Origin: Hypsibius dujardini | Lineage: Eukaryota > Tardigrada > Eutardigrada > Parachela > Hypsibiidae | Reading direction: 5' to 3' | Assembly: GCA_001579985.1 (NCBI GenBank) | Contig: LRSR01011688.1 | Coordinates: 1 to 30,713, forward strand | Length of the DNA: 30,713 nucleotides | Part shown: positions 28,886 through 30,713 of the stretch, one piece after another | Position numbering within the stretch: position 1 is the stretch's first letter | Layout: each line of letters begins with the position of its first letter | Made by a program: the position numbers and the translations under genes | Notes under the pieces: model-generated | Databases searched by the model: none | What the model saw: the letters and a program-made list of their open reading frames with translations, nothing else | What the model was told of the DNA's origin: nothing

Positions 28886-29255
28886 CCAAAAAAAAATTAT
28901 TCATTCCAAAAAGTCCCCTCAAATGTTCATCCGTCCGTCCTCCGGTTTTCGAATGTGATTCTAGAAATATCAAAGAAAAGTGGTTCTATAACATCATAGC
29001 ATGTGTTTGGGAATTTATACACACATGGCCACAATTTTGGGTGACAGACTTAAAGCCAAAAAGGGTGGTCCGAGTTCGAGCCGAATTAAGTCACCGCGCG
29101 CACGCGCTCTTGACCACAGCTGACCATGCAGCCTTTACTCATTTGATCGATTGATTGAACTTGTTTAATTTGGCGGAATTTAAAGCAGCTTGTTCGATCT
29201 AATTTTTCCAGGGGGCCAGGCATTAAATCAAAGACTCAGGAGAAAGCAGTGGCAA
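28886..29255. other. Spacer: copied CCS 3' flank, then unassigned sequence
   Basis: 28920-29020 repeats the CCS 3' flank (CCTCCGGTTTTCGAATGTGA and TGGTTCTATAACAT blocks). The remainder holds a B-box-like GTTCGAGCC at 29074-29082 and a short TTGATTGA run; no RNA gene could be folded around it. Confidence 0.5.
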
Positions 29256-29744
29256 TTTCTAGCCAATAGTGGCTTAAACTCAGGCCACCCTGATGGCTCC
29301 AACTCTGCACCAAAAATTGTGGCCGTGTGTGTGTATACGCCGGAATTTGACTCACCGCTGCGAATTCGTTGTTCCGTGGATGCGAACTGGTCGGCAGCAT
29401 CGCCTTGGTCGGCGGGTACTTGCCGTAGTCGTTGGAGGTCGTGCGGAAGCCCAGCTTGTTCACCTTCGTCCTCATAATCCCATAAACGTTGGCATCTGTT
29501 TCGTCCGTGCATACAAAAATCGGTATTATTTCCATAAAAATGGCAGGTCCAAATTCAGAACATTAGCTTTCAGAAAATCTGTTCTATTTTTGGTCAGAAA
29601 AAAAATCGCTAACAATCGATCTTCATTTGAGGACTTGTACAAAACTTCGCAAAAATACGAGGATTTTTCTACAAGAGATTTTCCTTCCTCACCGTGAATG
29701 GGTTGCAAGCCGAATAGCGGTCGTCCGGGATTTTCTGGATCCAT
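29256..29744 (-). CDS. Small spliced protein of uncertain function, possibly PIERCE-like
   Basis: Exon 1 is 29744-29693 (ATG, MDPENPGRPLFGLQPIH) with donor GTGAGG. Exon 2 is 29495-29356 with acceptor GAAACAG and donor GTGAGT (DANVYGIMRT ... GFRTTSNDYGKYPPTKAMLP ... HPRNNEFAA). A last exon from about 29321 (acceptor GGTGCAG) would end after SWSHQGG...ATAFS with TGA near 29253. The total is about 86 aa. The T-T-S-x-x-Y-G-x-x-x-P pattern recalls the ciliary microtubule inner proteins PIERCE1/PIERCE2, but the match is short. Exons 1 and 2 are well supported by splice sites and codon phase; the last exon is tentative. In-frame reading above 29744 has no ATG. Confidence 0.45.
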
Positions 29745-29884
29745 TTTGGCAGTTGCGGTGATAGGTGGTTTCACAAGTCAATATTGCATGGTGACATTTT
29801 GTTGATGAGAGTTGTCATGTCTACCAAGCCTGAAGCGCTGCAAATTCATCGCAGCGTTGAATTTACAAAAAGTTTATCAAGTGA

Positions 29885-29956
29885 GGGCCGTTAGATCAGT
29901 GGTAGATCGCTCGCTTTGCATGCGAGATGTCGAGGGTTCAAACCCCTCACGGTCCA
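29885..29956 (+). tRNA. tRNA-Ala, anticodon TGC
   Basis: A full 72-nt cloverleaf folds. The acceptor GGGCCGT pairs with ACGGTCC and contains the G3:U70 wobble pair that marks tRNA-Ala for alanyl-tRNA synthetase. The D stem is GATC/GATC around AGTGGTA. The anticodon arm is CTCGC-TTTGCAT-GCGAG, giving TGC. The T arm is GAGGG-TTCAAAC-CCCTC, matching the B box GGTTCAANNC. The discriminator is A. There is no intron. A T8 run at 29959-29966 is a good RNA polymerase III terminator. Confidence 0.96.
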
Positions 29957-29958
29957 AC

Positions 29959-29966
29959 CTTTTTTT
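29959..29966 (+). terminator. RNA polymerase III terminator (T run)
   Basis: Eight T residues two bases after the tRNA-Ala 3' end. Confidence 0.85.
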
Positions 29967-30713
29967 TCCGCGTACAAATAATTTCTTGCAATTTCGAAAA
30001 CGAGTTTATGTTGAATTAGCTGGCATTTGATTTCACAAACATTTTTTTATGATTTCGGTCGATTGACCATGAAGTTTTGCCTAATTATTCATACTTTCAC
30101 CCCGTCCGCATATGGTAGATAATAATATGATATATATGGTAGAAATAATACTCAACCTAACAACCAGTATGAGTCATCATCTCAAGTTGACCATCAATGT
30201 AGAGGGCCTCCACTAACTTTTTCCAAAAACAAAATTAAAAGGAAAGGAAAGTGATTTAGCAAATTATTTTTGAATTCACATCGTTTGGCGAACCGGTCAG
30301 TCGTTTCCTAATTATTCCTTCTATAGCGTGGGATCGCACTGTGTTCACTGCCTATAAATTAACTTTTGAAACTAATGGTTCTATTAATTACAACTAATAA
30401 TGAATTATAACTAGCTTGGTAAAAATTGTCATACCAAGACTAGTAGTTTGTCGAAAGGAAATTCATTTGTGCTGTGAAAATAATGTGGCATGTATATCGT
30501 CAAATAGACGTGGCGCCAAAAATAACGTCAGCACAAAATATACCTACAGGCAACTGTTTCAAGGTTAATTGTACACGTCGACATATATAAATAATTTGTT
30601 AACTAGCCTGGAAGGCATTGGATAGGGCCACTTTCGTTCATTACCGTCGCTCATGATGTTGTCGAGATCGCCGACATGATCCTATGCAATATTGTATTAT
30701 TTGTATTATAATA
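29967..30713. other. Right-hand flank, no gene seen
   Basis: AT-rich sequence with short reading frames only. No splice-consistent coding blocks, RNA fold or repeat array was found. Confidence 0.5.

Noticed and set aside
29050-29100. B-box-like GTTCGAGCC suggesting a tRNA or SINE
   Set aside because: No cloverleaf, A box or terminator could be assembled around it.

Overview
The window is a gene-dense piece of an animal (metazoan) nuclear genome. The evidence is GT-AG spliceosomal introns (mostly 60-500 bp), a NEDD4/ITCH-type HECT ligase, an astacin-family fold, an RPL3 gene that carries box C/D snoRNAs in its introns, and nuclear-encoded mitochondrial proteins with targeting peptides. The phylum cannot be named from sequence alone. 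Gene spacing of 0.1-1 kb and frequent head-to-head pairs indicate a compact genome. All gene models were spliced by hand and every exon junction was checked for reading phase.

Layout, left to right: the last exon of an ITCH/WWP-type HECT E3 ligase (1-138); RPL3 (825-4214, nine exons) with three box C/D snoRNAs in introns 5, 6 and 7; a tandem pair of secreted astacin-like pseudoproteases (5211-7826 and 8435-11982); ACADS on the minus strand (12662-16118); RRP15 (16576-18301), head-to-head with ACADS; MTERF3 (19075-21066); N6AMT1/HEMK2 on the minus strand (21472-23050); CCS, the copper chaperone for SOD1 (23450-26424), head-to-head with N6AMT1; a chimeric locus made of a copied SnoaL-domain segment joined in frame to a copied CCS 3' end (about 27502-29020); a small spliced gene of uncertain function on the minus strand (about 29260-29744); and tRNA-Ala(TGC) at 29885-29956.

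The most unusual part is the accessory block at 4.5-12.5 kb and its echo at 27.5-29 kb. Both tandem paralogs keep the astacin scaffold but have lost all three zinc histidines, the catalytic glutamate and the Met-turn methionine. One is then fused to two SnoaL/NTF2-like domains, a fold best known from bacteria and fungi. The other carries a Thr/Pro-rich mucin-like linker and an unrecognised C-terminal region. A piece of the first paralog's SnoaL domain was later copied 20 kb downstream and fused to a copy of the CCS tail.

The repeat landscape is split. (TCTG)n/(CAGA)n tracts fill nearly every intron and spacer from 4.5 to 14.6 kb, while (TTGA)n tracts dominate elsewhere. The rest is housekeeping: ribosome synthesis (RPL3, its snoRNAs, RRP15), translation termination (N6AMT1), mitochondrial gene expression and beta-oxidation (MTERF3, ACADS), copper delivery (CCS) and ubiquitination.
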